Below are positions 25,733 to 35,307 of a stretch of 64,000 nucleotides of DNA, piece by piece. The DNA is from Natronorubrum sediminis (GTDB lineage: Archaea; Halobacteriota; Halobacteria; Halobacteriales; Natrialbaceae). Made by a program: the position numbers and the translations under genes. The DNA lies in NCBI RefSeq assembly GCF_900108095.1, contig NZ_FNWL01000002.1, positions 104,608 to 168,607 of the forward strand. Reading direction: 5' to 3'. A model generated the notes under the pieces. It had not been told where the DNA came from. It did no database searches and saw only the letters and a list, made by a program, of their open reading frames with translations. Position 1 is the first letter of the stretch; each line of letters starts with the position of its first letter.

Positions 25733-26793
25733 AGCGCGATCACGTCCTCCTGTGAGAATCGAATGCCGACGTCGTCACCAACCTCAATGTCTGTCCGCGA
25801 ATCCGCGTGGGCGATCGCTCGCGTTCCATCTCCGAGCGTCACGACGATCTCGATGTGATTTCCGAGATACTCGACACGCGACGCTGTCCCCGTAAACACG
25901 TTCGCCCCGTTCGCACGAACCTCGTCGGCGACAGGCGCCTCGAGCAGTTCTGTTCGCTCGGGTCTGACATATACTGAGACATCGTCGCCGACCGATTTTT
26001 CCGCGGCACTGCTCGAGTCTACCCGAACGTCGACGGACCCGTTCTGGACGAGGGGTGGATCTGTCGTGACGAGTTCGCCACTGATGTGGGTCGAATCACC
26101 GATGAAATCCGCAACGAACGGCGTCTGCGGTTTTTCATACAGTTCCGTCGGACCACCTTCCTGTTGTTTTTCTCCCTCGTCGAGGACGATGATTCGATCG
26201 GACATCGAGAGCGCTTCCGTCTGGTCGTGGGTGACGTGAAGCGTCGTGACGCCGACTTCCTCTTGGATCTTTCTGATCTCGTTTCGCATGTCCTCGCGCA
26301 AGACGCGATCGAGGCCGGTCAATGGTTCGTCGAGCAACAGGATGTCGGGTTCGTAGGCGAGTGCGCGTGCGAGCGAGATCCGTCGCTGTTGGCCGCCACT
26401 GAGTTCGGTCGGCTTGTGGTCGCCGTATTCGGCCATCTGGACGAGATTCAGGAATCTGTCGATCTGGTCGTCGTGGTCGCCGTCGAACTCCTGTAACCGG
26501 AGGCCAAAGCGCAGGTTCTCCTCAACGGTCATATGCGGGAACAATGCGGAGTGTTGGAATACGAGTCCAATGTTGCGTTCGTTCGGTGGCAGCGTTGTTA
26601 CGTCCTCGTCTCGTAGGCGAACCTGTCCGTCTGTCGGCTCGAGCAAGCCCGCGATGATGTGGAGCGTCGTACTCTTTCCACAGCCACTCGGCCCGAGCAG
26701 TGTGGCGAAGTCGCCACGCTCCAAGCGGAAGGAAAGGTCGTCGACGGCTACCAGCGATCCGTAGTGTTTCGTGAGATCTGTCACTTCAAGCAT
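25729..26793 (-). CDS. ABC transporter ATP-binding protein (PotA-like)
   Basis: A 354-residue ATPase. Walker A is GPSGCGKST (residues 34-42), the Q-loop lies in FQHSALFPHMTV, the signature is LSGGQQRRISLARAL, and Walker B is ILLLDEPLTGLD. The H-loop is in HVTHDQTEALSM. A C-terminal TOBE domain of about 110 residues follows, ending RFSQEDVIAL. It powers the Pot-type importer encoded with the two permeases and the binding protein. The binding-protein gene lies 119 bp upstream on the same strand. Confidence 0.93.
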   Translation of the reverse strand: MLEVTDLTKHYGSLVAVDDLSFRLERGDFATLLGPSGCGKSTTLHIIAGLLEPTDGQVRLRDEDVTTLPPNERNIGLVFQHSALFPHMTVEENLRFGLRLQEFDGDHDDQIDRFLNLVQMAEYGDHKPTELSGGQQRRISLARALAYEPDILLLDEPLTGLDRVLREDMRNEIRKIQEEVGVTTLHVTHDQTEALSMSDRIIVLDEGEKQQEGGPTELYEKPQTPFVADFIGDSTHISGELVTTDPPLVQNGSVDVRVDSSSAAEKSVGDDVSVYVRPERTELLEAPVADEVRANGANVFTGTASRVEYLGNHIEIVVTLGDGTRAIAHADSRTDIEVGDDVGIRFSQEDVIAL

Positions 26794-26912
26794 GTGTGTT
26801 TTGAGTAGAGCTGTGTGTCAGTGTCACCGAGGTCGGTGACGTGGGCGTTGGCTATCGACACTCGCTGTGCCGGATCGTCCTTCGATAGTTCGTCGTCTGC
26901 ACGTCGAGTCGG

Positions 26913-27983
26913 TCATTCCCTGATCTCGGCCCAGGTATCCTCGAGCTCGTCCATGTGCTGGAACATGACCTCAAAGTCGATCCACGTGAGGTCGTCTGGT
27001 GATTCGACGTACTCGAAGAGTTCCGTCATCTCTTCGTCTGGTTCCTCGAAGGGGATCGAGTACTTGAAGTCGAGTGCGAGTTCGGTCCCATTTTCTGGTT
27101 CGTAGAGCCAGTTGATGAGGTCGTAGGCGTCCTCCTTGTTCTCGCTGGCCTCGGGAATGTTCATCCAGTTCGACCATGTGAGCGCGCCTTCGTCAGGGAT
27201 CACGTAGTCAACGGGGTACCCGTCTTCGTGCAGCGCCTCGACGCGTCCGCCCCAAGCCTCACAGACGTAGGCCTGCTCTTCTTGAAGCATCCGCATGAAC
27301 TCGTCGCCGCCGGACCAGTAATCGAAGACGAGGTCGTTGTGATCGCTCACTTGCTCCCAAACTTCCTCGCGCGTGCTCTCGTCTTCGATCGCCTCCGTCG
27401 GATCGTATCCGAGTTGTATCGCTGCGGTCCCGAACCGGGCGTAGGAGACGTTGTAGAGCATCAGGCTGCCCTCGTACTCGTCCATAACGTCCCAGGAGGT
27501 CGGATCGTCGACTTCGTCGGTGTTGTACGCGAGTCCGTGCGTGCTCGCGAAAAACGCGATCGCGTCGTCTCTGTCTTCGATTGGCGGTGCGTCCTGCCAA
27601 TCGTCACGGATATTCTCTGTGTAATTCGGAATCTCGCCGTAATCGAAGTCGTGGAGCAGTTCGTTGTCGTGTTGCAGCGTGTCGTGAGCCAACCCGGTAC
27701 TCGAGAGGTCAGTGAGGTCAATCTCACCGGGATTTTGCGAGAGGATCTCAATCATCTCCTGGTCGGCCGACGCTTCCTGGTGTTCGACGGTGACGCCACT
27801 GTCTTCCGACCACTTTTCCATGATGTCTGCGATGGCATCCTGTGTCGTGCCACCGCGGGACAAGAATCGGATGGTGTCGCCACCACCACCGAAACAACCT
27901 GCAAGTGAGATGCTGGACGCTGTGGCACCAAGTTGGAGCGCTCGTCGTCGCGTCACCGATTGGTGACTGTTATCTTTACCCAT
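26913..27983 (-). CDS. ABC transporter substrate-binding lipoprotein (PotD-like)
   Basis: A 356-residue exported protein. The N-terminus has a twin-arginine stretch (TRRRALQLG) followed by SLAGC, a lipobox, so it is a Tat-exported lipoprotein anchored outside the membrane. The body is a type II periplasmic-binding fold like PotD: IRFLSRGGTTQDAIADIMEK at the start, WDVMDEYEGSLMLYN in the middle and a C-terminal hinge region with EAYDLINWLYEPENG-like sequence. It is the first gene of the four-gene importer operon and probably the most transcribed. The ligand may be a polyamine or similar solute (inference). Confidence 0.88.
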   Translation of the reverse strand: MGKDNSHQSVTRRRALQLGATASSISLAGCFGGGGDTIRFLSRGGTTQDAIADIMEKWSEDSGVTVEHQEASADQEMIEILSQNPGEIDLTDLSSTGLAHDTLQHDNELLHDFDYGEIPNYTENIRDDWQDAPPIEDRDDAIAFFASTHGLAYNTDEVDDPTSWDVMDEYEGSLMLYNVSYARFGTAAIQLGYDPTEAIEDESTREEVWEQVSDHNDLVFDYWSGGDEFMRMLQEEQAYVCEAWGGRVEALHEDGYPVDYVIPDEGALTWSNWMNIPEASENKEDAYDLINWLYEPENGTELALDFKYSIPFEEPDEEMTELFEYVESPDDLTWIDFEVMFQHMDELEDTWAEIRE

Positions 27984-28189
27984 GAAGTACTATCACAAAC
28001 ATTCGGAATAAAACCGTTTTGGTTATTTTTGTACGTATGGGCGGCTAAATTAGAAACGTCGTTCAACAACAGTCGTGACTAATAACGTTTGAGTATCGAC
28101 AGTCGAATTCATTCGATTCGTGTGAGTTGATTGTGAGTTGTGTTGTTCCCAGTGACCGACCGATCGGGACCAGACGGCGACCTCAATCC

Positions 28190-28197
28190 TTTTATTA
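28190..28197 (+). promoter_or_regulatory. TATA-like box for grpE
   Basis: TTTTATTA at 28190-28197 is centred about 26 nt before the grpE ATG (28219), consistent with a leaderless transcript. It supports that start over the upstream in-frame GTG at 28201. Confidence 0.55.
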
Positions 28198-28218
28198 CCA
28201 GTGTTCCTTGACTGGCAC

Positions 28219-29340
28219 ATGAGCGAAGACGAGGGTACGAACACGACCGCCCAGGGAGTCTCGTCCGAGGACCATCCCGAGGACGGCGACGCCGCGGCGA
28301 GGAGTGCGGAGGAATCGGACGCCGAACCTGCCCCTCCCGCCGATACCGAATCGGAGCGGGCCGAAGGTGCGACCGACGCGACGGCACACACTTCTGCGAA
28401 CGATGTGGAGCCCCGGACGACGCCGGAAACGAGCGAGGACATTCAACAACTCCTCGAGCAACTCTCCGAGTACGACGAGGACGCCGCCCAGCAGGTCAAT
28501 TCGATCGTCGAGGAGGCACGAGACCTCAACAGAACCGTCACGAACCAGCGCGAAGAACTAGAAGATCTCTCCGAGCGCGTCAACGAGCAGGCCGACACCA
28601 TCGAGGAACTCAGAGCGGAACTCGAGGCCCGCGGCGAGAAACTCGAGGAGTACGAAGCGACCGAAGAGGATCTAAAGAGCCGACTCAAGCGCAAACAGGC
28701 CGACTTTCAAAACTACAAGAAGCGGGCCAAAAAGCGCCAACAACAGATCAAAGACCGAGCGACCGAGGACCTCGTCGAACGGCTCATCGGCGTTCGCGAC
28801 AACATGAAACGCGCACTCGAGGAGGAAAGCGACGATACTGACAGCCTGCGCGAGGGCATCGAGATGACGATGCGCGAGTTCGACCGCATCCTCGAGGACG
28901 AGAACGTTTCAGAGATCGATCCCGACCCCGGAACCGAAAGCGACCCACAGCGCCACGAAGTCATGATGCGCGTCGACAGCGATCAGCCCGAGGGCACCAT
29001 CGCCGACGTCTACACACCCGGCTACGAGATGGGCGATAAAGTCATCCAGAACGCACAGGTCACCGTCTCGAACGGCGAACTCGAGGATCTCGATGACGAC
29101 TCGAGCGAGGACGACGCGGGCGAGCAATCAGACTCTGCTGGCGACGATACGGCCGACTCGACTTCAGAGGCGGACGGCGACACCAGCGAGGACGCTGGTG
29201 CAATGGCGGACGAGGACGGGACTGACGGCGACGGCAATAGCGGCGACGGAGACGACGCGGGCGATGGTGGAGATGCCATCGAACTCGGTGGTGAGGTCGA
29301 AACCGACGCAGATAGTCGCTCGGCAGCGAGCGAAGAGTAG
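28219..29340 (+). CDS. grpE: GrpE nucleotide-exchange factor with long acidic tails
   Basis: A 373-residue protein, well above the roughly 170-230 residues usual for GrpE. The first 80 residues are a low-complexity acidic arm. Residues about 80-155 form a long coiled coil (EEARDLNRTVTNQREELEDL). The GrpE head follows with KRKQADFQNYKKRAKKR, LIGVRDNMKRALEE and GTIADVYTPGYEMGDKVIQN. The last roughly 95 residues are a nearly pure Asp/Glu/Ser/Gly tail. GrpE releases ADP from DnaK in the cytoplasm. It heads the grpE-dnaK-dnaJ cluster and has its own promoter. Confidence 0.93.
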   Translation: MSEDEGTNTTAQGVSSEDHPEDGDAAARSAEESDAEPAPPADTESERAEGATDATAHTSANDVEPRTTPETSEDIQQLLEQLSEYDEDAAQQVNSIVEEARDLNRTVTNQREELEDLSERVNEQADTIEELRAELEARGEKLEEYEATEEDLKSRLKRKQADFQNYKKRAKKRQQQIKDRATEDLVERLIGVRDNMKRALEEESDDTDSLREGIEMTMREFDRILEDENVSEIDPDPGTESDPQRHEVMMRVDSDQPEGTIADVYTPGYEMGDKVIQNAQVTVSNGELEDLDDDSSEDDAGEQSDSAGDDTADSTSEADGDTSEDAGAMADEDGTDGDGNSGDGDDAGDGGDAIELGGEVETDADSRSAASEE

Positions 29341-29507
29341 TTCGATCCTTCTTCCCTCGGACGTAGGGGCTCATTGACAGGTCTGCCGACGATCGTTCGG
29401 ATAGGTTACTCGTAGAGTGTCATCGATAGCTCCGAGAGTACCCTCGATAGAGGGCGTGTGGCTGGGATATTCGCCATTTAATCTGACTCGAGAAAGTGCC
29501 TAGTAAC

Positions 29508-29515
29508 CTTTAAAA
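29508..29515 (+). promoter_or_regulatory. TATA-like box for dnaK
   Basis: CTTTAAAA at 29508-29515 lies about 30 nt before the dnaK ATG at 29542. It is preceded by a 200-bp gap from grpE, so dnaK has its own promoter and is not only read through from grpE. Confidence 0.55.
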
Positions 29516-29541
29516 CAAAGTGCGCACAATAGCCGTCCACG

Positions 29542-31476
29542 ATGGCGAGCAACAAAATTCTCGGTATTGACCTCGGAACGACGAACAGCGCGTTCGCGGT
29601 GATGGAAGGCGGCGATCCGGAGATCATCGTCAACGCAGAAGGCGAACGAACGACGCCGTCCGTCGTCGCGTTTACCGACGACGACGAGCGCCTCGTCGGC
29701 AAACCCGCGAAGAATCAGGCGATTCAAAATCCCGAAAAGACGATCGCCTCGATCAAGCGCCACATCGGCGAGGACGACTACACCGTCGAGATCGACGACG
29801 AGGAGTACACCCCCGAACAGATCTCGGCGATGATCCTCCAGAAGATCAAACGCGACGCCGAAGAGTACCTCGGCGACGAGGTCGAGAAGGCCGTCATCAC
29901 GGTCCCGGCGTACTTCTCGGACCGACAGCGTCAGGCGACGAAAGACGCCGGCGAGATTGCAGGGTTCGAAGTCGAGCGGATCATCAACGAGCCGACGGCG
30001 GCGTCGATGGCCTACGGCCTCGACGACGACTCCGACCAGACCGTTCTGGTTTACGACCTCGGTGGCGGAACGTTCGACGTTTCCATCCTCGACCTCGGTG
30101 GCGGCGTCTACGAAGTCGTCGCGACCAACGGTGACAACGACCTCGGTGGCGACGACTGGGACGAAGCCATCATCGACTGGCTCGCGGAGGAATTCGAAGC
30201 CGAAAACGGCGTCGACCTCCGCGAGGACCGTCAGGCACTCCAGCGACTCAAAGACGCCGCAGAGGAAGCGAAGATCGAACTCTCGAGTCGAAAGGAGACC
30301 GAGATCAACCTGCCGTTCATCACGGCGACCGACGACGGACCGGTTCACCTCGAGGAATCGCTCACGCGTGCGAAATTCGAGTCGCTCACCAGCGACCTCA
30401 TCGAGCGCACCGTCGAGCCGACCGAGCAGGCACTCGAGGACGCGGGCTACGAGAAAGAAGACATCGACGAAGTACTCCTCGTCGGTGGCTCGACGCGGAT
30501 GCCACAGGTCGGCGAGAAGGTCGAGGAGCTAACCGGAAAAGAGCCCCAGAAGAACGTCAACCCCGACGAGGCCGTCTCGCTGGGCGCGGCGATTCAGGGT
30601 GGTGTCCTCGGCGGTGAGGTCGACGACATCGTTCTGCTCGACGTCACGCCGCTCAGCCTCGGTATCGAGGTCAAGGGTGGCCTCTTCGAGCGACTCATCG
30701 AGAAGAACACGACGATTCCGACCGAGGAATCGAAGATCTTCACTACGGCGGCGGACAACCAGACCTCCGTCCAGGTTCGGGTCTTCCAAGGTGAGCGCGA
30801 ACTCGCACAGAAAAACGAGATGCTCGGCGAGTTCCACCTGAGCGGCATCCCGCCAGCCCCCGCCGGAACGCCACAGATCGAGGTCATGTTCTCCATCGAC
30901 GAGAACGGCATCGTCAACGTGAGCGCAGAGGACAAGGGCAGCGGCGAGAGCGAGGAGATTACGATCGAAGGCGGTGCCGGCCTTTCTGACTCTGAGATCG
31001 ACAAGATGCAAGAGGAGGCCGAACAACACGCCGAAGAGGACAAGAAGAAACGCGAACGGATCGAGGCCCGAAACACGGCCGAAGCCACGATCCAGCGCGC
31101 CGAGACGCTCCTCGAGGAGAACGACGAGGAAGTCGACGACGACCTTCGAAGCGACATCGAAGCCGCGATCGACGACCTCGAGGAGACCATCGACGACACC
31201 GATGCGGACGCCGAGGATATCGAGGCTGCAACCGAGAACCTGAGCACGGAACTACAGGAGATCGGCAAGCAGATGTACCAGGACGCCGGTGGTGCGGGCG
31301 CTGGCGGCGCAGCCGGTGGTGCTGCTGGAGCTGGAGCCGCAGGCGGCGCAGCAGGTGCAGGCCCCGGTGGCATGGGCGGAGGGCCAAACCCAGGTCCTGG
31401 CGGCGCTGCAGCGGACGGCGAGGACGAGGAGTTCGTCGACGCCGACTTCGAAGACGTCGACGAAGACGAGGACTGA
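29542..31476 (+). CDS. dnaK: Chaperone DnaK (Hsp70)
   Basis: A 644-residue Hsp70. The ATPase domain starts [17 protein letters not shown], with phosphate-2 motif [17 protein letters not shown] and adenosine motif [13 protein letters not shown]. The substrate-binding domain has [16 protein letters not shown], and a helical lid of about residues 495-585 is followed by a Gly/Ala-rich linker and a very acidic end ([16 protein letters not shown]). It folds and refolds proteins with DnaJ and GrpE. Haloarchaeal Hsp70 was acquired from bacteria in the distant past. Length is normal. A terminator-like hairpin follows the stop. Confidence 0.97.
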   Translation: MASNKILGIDLGTTNSAFAVMEGGDPEIIVNAEGERTTPSVVAFTDDDERLVGKPAKNQAIQNPEKTIASIKRHIGEDDYTVEIDDEEYTPEQISAMILQKIKRDAEEYLGDEVEKAVITVPAYFSDRQRQATKDAGEIAGFEVERIINEPTAASMAYGLDDDSDQTVLVYDLGGGTFDVSILDLGGGVYEVVATNGDNDLGGDDWDEAIIDWLAEEFEAENGVDLREDRQALQRLKDAAEEAKIELSSRKETEINLPFITATDDGPVHLEESLTRAKFESLTSDLIERTVEPTEQALEDAGYEKEDIDEVLLVGGSTRMPQVGEKVEELTGKEPQKNVNPDEAVSLGAAIQGGVLGGEVDDIVLLDVTPLSLGIEVKGGLFERLIEKNTTIPTEESKIFTTAADNQTSVQVRVFQGERELAQKNEMLGEFHLSGIPPAPAGTPQIEVMFSIDENGIVNVSAEDKGSGESEEITIEGGAGLSDSEIDKMQEEAEQHAEEDKKKRERIEARNTAEATIQRAETLLEENDEEVDDDLRSDIEAAIDDLEETIDDTDADAEDIEAATENLSTELQEIGKQMYQDAGGAGAGGAAGGAAGAGAAGGAAGAGPGGMGGGPNPGPGGAAADGEDEEFVDADFEDVDEDED

Positions 31477-31498
31477 AAGGACGAGTCTTCGTCTGCCA

Positions 31499-31555
31499 GC
31501 GAATCTTCGATTCGCACTGTTGACGAAAACGACGAAGACTGAGTCGTTTTTGTCA
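31499..31555 (+). terminator. Paired hairpins just after dnaK
   Basis: GCGAATC-TTC-GATTCGC (31499-31515) is a perfect 7-bp stem. It is followed by a 13-bp stem with one G-U pair, 31521-31533 against 31543-31555 (loop of nine). The second arm contains TTTTT. Starting 22 bp after the dnaK stop, this may form the 3' end of the dnaK mRNA. Termination is inferred. Confidence 0.45.
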
Positions 31556-31753
31556 GCCTGTCACACGTAGTCTGACGACGTCCAAGAAGACGACGAGTAA
31601 CGCGAGGAGTGGTCCTCTTTGGCTCGGAAAACTCACTGTATTCGCCTTCCGTAGTTTTGAAAACGAACGAAATTAGCTTTCGAGTTTGACGAGTCCATCG
31701 TAGTTTCGAAAAGTGAGCGATGCGAACGCTTCGAAGAGGGCGGAGTGGTGTCT

Positions 31754-31835
31754 CTGCGGTCGTAGTACAAGCGCTGCACCCGCGAGCGACCGCAGGGAGC
31801 GAGCGGCTTTTTTAGCGTAGATTTTTTGGCAGGGT
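31754..31835 (+). repeat. Dispersed repeat, copy 2
   Basis: Bases 31754-31807 align without gaps to 15943-15996, including a 28-bp core that is 25/28 identical and ends GGGAGCGAGCGGC. The similarity fades through an AGCGTAGATTTTTTGGCAG tail to about 31835. It runs directly into the long hairpin listed next. The repeat is intergenic in both places. Confidence 0.65.
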
Positions 31836-31874
31836 TCGAACGTGCCGACGGCGCGTGAGGACCCTGCTAAAAAA
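31822..31874 (+). other. Long near-perfect hairpin between dnaK and dnaJ
   Basis: A 53-nt inverted repeat. The left arm (31822-31846) begins TTTTTTGGCAGGG and the right arm (31850-31874) ends CCCTGCTAAAAAA, with a 3-nt GAC loop. Of 25 pairs, 20 are Watson-Crick, 3 are G-U and 2 are mismatched. It lies 56 bp before the dnaJ start and would fold in RNA of either strand. It could be a bidirectional terminator, a processing signal or a mobile-repeat end. Confidence 0.55.
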
Positions 31875-31930
31875 GGTACTTGCGGAACGTTCGTTTCAAG
31901 TGTCTCAACCGACTATCGGTCGAACAACGA

Positions 31931-33100
31931 ATGAGCGAGGACTTCTACGATGTACTCGGTGTGAGTTCTGACGCCTCTGCCGAGGAGATCAAGCAGGCGT
32001 ACCGGACGAAGGCCACGGAGTACCATCCGGACGTCAGCGACGACCCCGACGCCGAGGAGAAGTTCAAGAAGATTCAAAAGGCAAAGCAAGTCCTCACGGA
32101 CGAAGACAAACGATCGGCCTACGACAGAATGGGCCACGACCGCTTCGAACAGGCCGAAAAGCACGGCTTCGACGCGGGCGACGCCGGCGCTGGCGGTATG
32201 GGTGGCGGCCCGTTCGGCGGCATGGGCGGCGGTGGCGGTATGGGCGGTGGCGGACTCGGCGACATCTTCGAGCAGGTCTTCGGCGGCGGTGGCGGCGGTG
32301 GCCGCGGGCGTCGCCGTCCGCGGAAGGGCCGCGACCTCCGAACCGAACTCGAGATCGACCTCGAGGAAGCGTACGAGGGGGCCCAGAAGCAGTTCTCCGT
32401 TCACCGACCGGAGGAGTGTGAAACCTGTTCGGGTGCGGGCCACCCGCCCGACGCGGACTCACGAACGTGTTCGGAGTGTCAGGGCCAAGGGCAGGTGACG
32501 CAGGTCCAACAGACACCGCTGGGTCGCGTCCAACAGACGACGACGTGCCAGCGCTGTGAGGGCGATGGAACGATCTATTCGGAGGAGTGTAACGACTGTC
32601 GAGGCGAGGGCTACGTGCGTAACGAAGCCACGTTGACCATCGACATCCCTGCGGGCATTCAGGAAGGCCAGACGCTTCGAATGGAGGGCGAAGGTGCGCC
32701 GAGCCCAGAAGGGGGACGCCACGGCGACTTGCTCATCGACGTCCGCGTTCGCGAGCACGAGGAGTTCGAGCGCGACGGTAACGACCTACAGTATCGCCTC
32801 GCGATTTCGTTCCCGCAGGCGACGTTCGGCGACACCGTCGAAGTGCCGACGCTCGACGGGGCGGCGGAGTTCGAGATTCCCAGCGGAACGCAAAGCGGCG
32901 AAACGTTCCGACTCGAGGGCAAGGGCATGCCGCGACTCCGTCGGCGCGGGCAGGGTGACCTCTTCGTGCAGGTGCAAATCGTCACCCCCGAGAGCCTCAA
33001 CAGCGAGCAACGCGAGGCGCTCGAGGCGTTCGCCGAGGCCGGCGGCGACGAGATCGAGGTTGCGGACGGTTTCTTCGAGAAGATCAAACGGGCGTTCTAA
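31931..33100 (+). CDS. dnaJ: Chaperone DnaJ (Hsp40)
   Basis: A 389-residue type I DnaJ. The J-domain (residues 1-70) carries HPD at 32-34. A Gly/Phe-rich region (about 85-130) is unusually Gly-Met-rich. The zinc finger has four CxxCxGxG repeats (CETCSGAG, CSECQGQG, CQRCEGDG, CNDCRGEG), and the C-terminal substrate domains end KIKRAF. It stimulates DnaK ATPase and delivers clients. The start at 31931 is set by the J-domain; the upstream in-frame extension is basic and discarded. It follows dnaK after 454 bp that hold the hairpins and repeat, so it is probably transcribed separately. Confidence 0.96.
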   Translation: MSEDFYDVLGVSSDASAEEIKQAYRTKATEYHPDVSDDPDAEEKFKKIQKAKQVLTDEDKRSAYDRMGHDRFEQAEKHGFDAGDAGAGGMGGGPFGGMGGGGGMGGGGLGDIFEQVFGGGGGGGRGRRRPRKGRDLRTELEIDLEEAYEGAQKQFSVHRPEECETCSGAGHPPDADSRTCSECQGQGQVTQVQQTPLGRVQQTTTCQRCEGDGTIYSEECNDCRGEGYVRNEATLTIDIPAGIQEGQTLRMEGEGAPSPEGGRHGDLLIDVRVREHEEFERDGNDLQYRLAISFPQATFGDTVEVPTLDGAAEFEIPSGTQSGETFRLEGKGMPRLRRRGQGDLFVQVQIVTPESLNSEQREALEAFAEAGGDEIEVADGFFEKIKRAF

Positions 33101-33202
33101 CTGTTCTCCTCCTCGCTCGAGTGGAGCCAGGGTATGACGTAATGTCGACGTTACGCGCCGCGAGTCGGCGCGCTTTTTTCGCCGGGGTGCCCAGGCACGA
33201 GT

Positions 33203-33958
33203 ATGAACGCGGCGACAGTCGACGAACTCTTGACGCGCGACCGTCGGGACGACCGGACGGCCCTCGAGGACGCGACGGGGCGGCCGTTCGACTACCACTG
33301 GGTGTGTACGACGGCCTGGCAATCTGGGAATTTTCTCCGGCACGCGGGGGTACGAAACGGCGTCACCGTCGGCGTCGTCGGCGATGGCCCGCTTCCCCTG
33401 CTCGCCTTTTTCGGAACGACGCTGCTCGAGGGGACAACTCGCTTCGAGCCACCGACCGACCTGACCGACGAGGACGACTTTCGTGCGCTCGTTGCACCCG
33501 TCGACGACCTCGAGTCGGGCGAGTACGCCCTCCCACGGGGGGCCCAGCGCGTCGGTTACGGTGCGAAACCAGAGCAACCGGATATTCATCACTTCGACGC
33601 CGGCGTCTGGACGGAGAACCCGTCGTTCCCACCGCTGGACGTCGATCCGAAGACGAAGATTCTGACGGACGGCGAACGAACCGTGAGCCACCGCGACGTG
33701 CTCGAGGCCGCCGAAAACGTCATTTCGGCGTTTGGACTCGAGGCGGGTGAGCGCGTGGTCGTTCGACATCCACTTTCGGACCTCGAGACCGTCGTGGCCG
33801 GTGTCGTCGCACCGCTGGTGGTCGGCGGGACCGTCGTTCTCACTAACACAGAGGCAGACGGTGGGGCCTCCGACGAGGCTCGTGGAGAGTACGCCGTCTC
33901 GAGTGATTCCGTCCCCGAATCGCACCGAATCGATCCTGCCGAAGTCACGATCTCGTAG
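33203..33958 (+). CDS. Truncated AMP-binding-enzyme-like protein
   Basis: A 251-residue acidic protein. Two parts each resemble a piece of an acyl-CoA/acetyl-CoA synthetase N-domain: [21 protein letters not shown] with [16 protein letters not shown], and [20 protein letters not shown] with [16 protein letters not shown] near the C-terminus. The ATP-binding P-loop (TSGTTG) and adenylate motifs of active enzymes are absent, so it is unlikely to activate acids. It sits between dnaJ and the purine phosphoribosyltransferase, 102 bp after dnaJ. It may bind a nucleotide or CoA as a regulator, or be a relic (both inference). Confidence 0.6.
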   Translation: MNAATVDELLTRDRRDDRTALEDATGRPFDYHWVCTTAWQSGNFLRHAGVRNGVTVGVVGDGPLPLLAFFGTTLLEGTTRFEPPTDLTDEDDFRALVAPVDDLESGEYALPRGAQRVGYGAKPEQPDIHHFDAGVWTENPSFPPLDVDPKTKILTDGERTVSHRDVLEAAENVISAFGLEAGERVVVRHPLSDLETVVAGVVAPLVVGGTVVLTNTEADGGASDEARGEYAVSSDSVPESHRIDPAEVTIS

Positions 33959-34043
33959 TCTCTCGAGCGCGTTCACCCCTGAAGTGACTGGCACTCGAGT
34001 CGAAGAGCGATCCGTTTTTGGAGGGTATCCACCAATCGGCAGT

Positions 34044-34589
34044 ATGGAAAAGCTCGTCGCGTCGCTCGACGACGCACCGATTATCGACAAGGACGGCTAC
34101 GAGTATCTGGTCCATCCGATCAGTAACGGCGTGCCGATGCTCGAGCCGGCTCTCTTGCGCGAGGTCGTCATCGAAGTCATGCAGACGGCCGATCTGGATG
34201 TCGACAAGATCGTCGCGCCCGAGGCGATGGGGATTCACCTGGCGACGGCGCTCTCGCTCCAGACCGACATTCCCCTCGTCGTGATCCGGAAGCGACCGTA
34301 CGGACTCGAGGGCGAAGTGTCCTTGCACCAGCAGACGGGCTACTCGGAGTCGGAGATGTATATCAACGACGTCGAGTCGGGTGACCGCGTCGTGGTTGTC
34401 GACGACATGCTCTCGACGGGCGGGACGCTAGCGTCGATCTGTACCGCACTGGACGACATCGGGGCCGACATATCCGACATCGTCGTCGTCATGCGGAAAG
34501 TCGGCCCGTCGGCGCTCGACGAAACGCAATTCGAGGCGACGAGCCTACTCGATATCACCGTCGAAGACGGCGACGTGACCGTCCACTGA
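34044..34589 (+). CDS. hpt: Hypoxanthine/guanine-type purine phosphoribosyltransferase
   Basis: A 181-residue enzyme of the archaeal HGPRT-like family. The PRPP loop is [13 protein letters not shown] (about residues 116-128), preceded by [18 protein letters not shown], and [14 protein letters not shown] is the base-side motif. It salvages a purine base by joining it to PRPP in the cytoplasm. The start ATG at 34044 gives the standard length; an upstream in-frame stretch runs over the previous gene. About 1.1 kb downstream is a xanthine/uracil-type permease on the same strand, a natural partner for base uptake and salvage. Confidence 0.9.
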   Translation: MEKLVASLDDAPIIDKDGYEYLVHPISNGVPMLEPALLREVVIEVMQTADLDVDKIVAPEAMGIHLATALSLQTDIPLVVIRKRPYGLEGEVSLHQQTGYSESEMYINDVESGDRVVVVDDMLSTGGTLASICTALDDIGADISDIVVVMRKVGPSALDETQFEATSLLDITVEDGDVTVH

Positions 34590-34863
34590 GTCGTTTCTCT
34601 CGGTTGCTCTCTTGAAGTCCTTACGTGGTGGTTAGATTCACGGGTAATGGTGAATACACAGCGCGAATGCACCACGGGTACCGACCCCATGTTGTCCAAC
34701 TCGTGGAAATCTCACTGTTTTCTTTCGCAGTTACACACCGATGGGAAGAGACGATATGTGGGGACTCGTGTCTCAATTACCGTATCGATTAATCGATTCG
34801 AGTCGGCAGATACGGAGACCGATGTCGATGAGATAAAGAAGCAATCGAATCTCTTTCGTCGGA

Positions 34864-35307
34864 TTACTCCTCGTCCGGAAGGGCCCCGAGTTGCTCTAAG
34901 AACCCGAGCGCGTCGGTCAAGAGCCATGTTTCAGCTAGTTTGCCATCTTCGATCCGGTCAAACTCCATTCCTTCGAATTCGACCACCTCACCGGTCGGTT
35001 CGACATCTAGACCCGGGGGTGCTTCCTCGTTGGTCCCACGGCCCGTGAAGTGGACCGCGACGATATCGTCCGCAGCGATGAGGTGGTGGATCGTGTACTC
35101 GAAGTCGGGGAAGGTGGTTCGGGCTACTTCGATGTGTTCTTTGAGTCCGTCACGACCACGAACTTCTTCGCCAACGAGCGCAAACGGATCGTGCATGACA
35201 AAGTCATCGGCCACGAGTTCATCGATGACGTCCAGCTCTTCTGCCCCACTGTACGTGTCGTAGGAAGTACGCTGAACGACGTCTTTGGTTTCTTCTATCG
35301 TGCTCAT
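34864..35307 (-). CDS. SnoaL-like ester cyclase family protein
   Basis: A 147-residue protein of the NTF2-like alpha+beta barrel superfamily. DELVADDFVMHDP, GRDGLKEHIEVARTTFPDF and VAVHFTGRGTNEE match the SnoaL/ester-cyclase pattern with conserved His/Asp near the pocket. Members are polyketide cyclases or small-molecule-binding proteins, and most are unassigned. The start at 35307 (MSTIEETKDV) removes a short Cys-containing extension. It is a single gene on the minus strand between hpt and the permease, breaking their adjacency. Function is not predictable. Confidence 0.8.
   Translation of the reverse strand: MSTIEETKDVVQRTSYDTYSGAEELDVIDELVADDFVMHDPFALVGEEVRGRDGLKEHIEVARTTFPDFEYTIHHLIAADDIVAVHFTGRGTNEEAPPGLDVEPTGEVVEFEGMEFDRIEDGKLAETWLLTDALGFLEQLGALPDEE

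Noticed and set aside
31830..31842. GGTTCGAAC, a tRNA T-loop-like string
   Set aside because: No acceptor stem, anticodon arm or conserved D-loop can be folded around it; it is part of the long hairpin.
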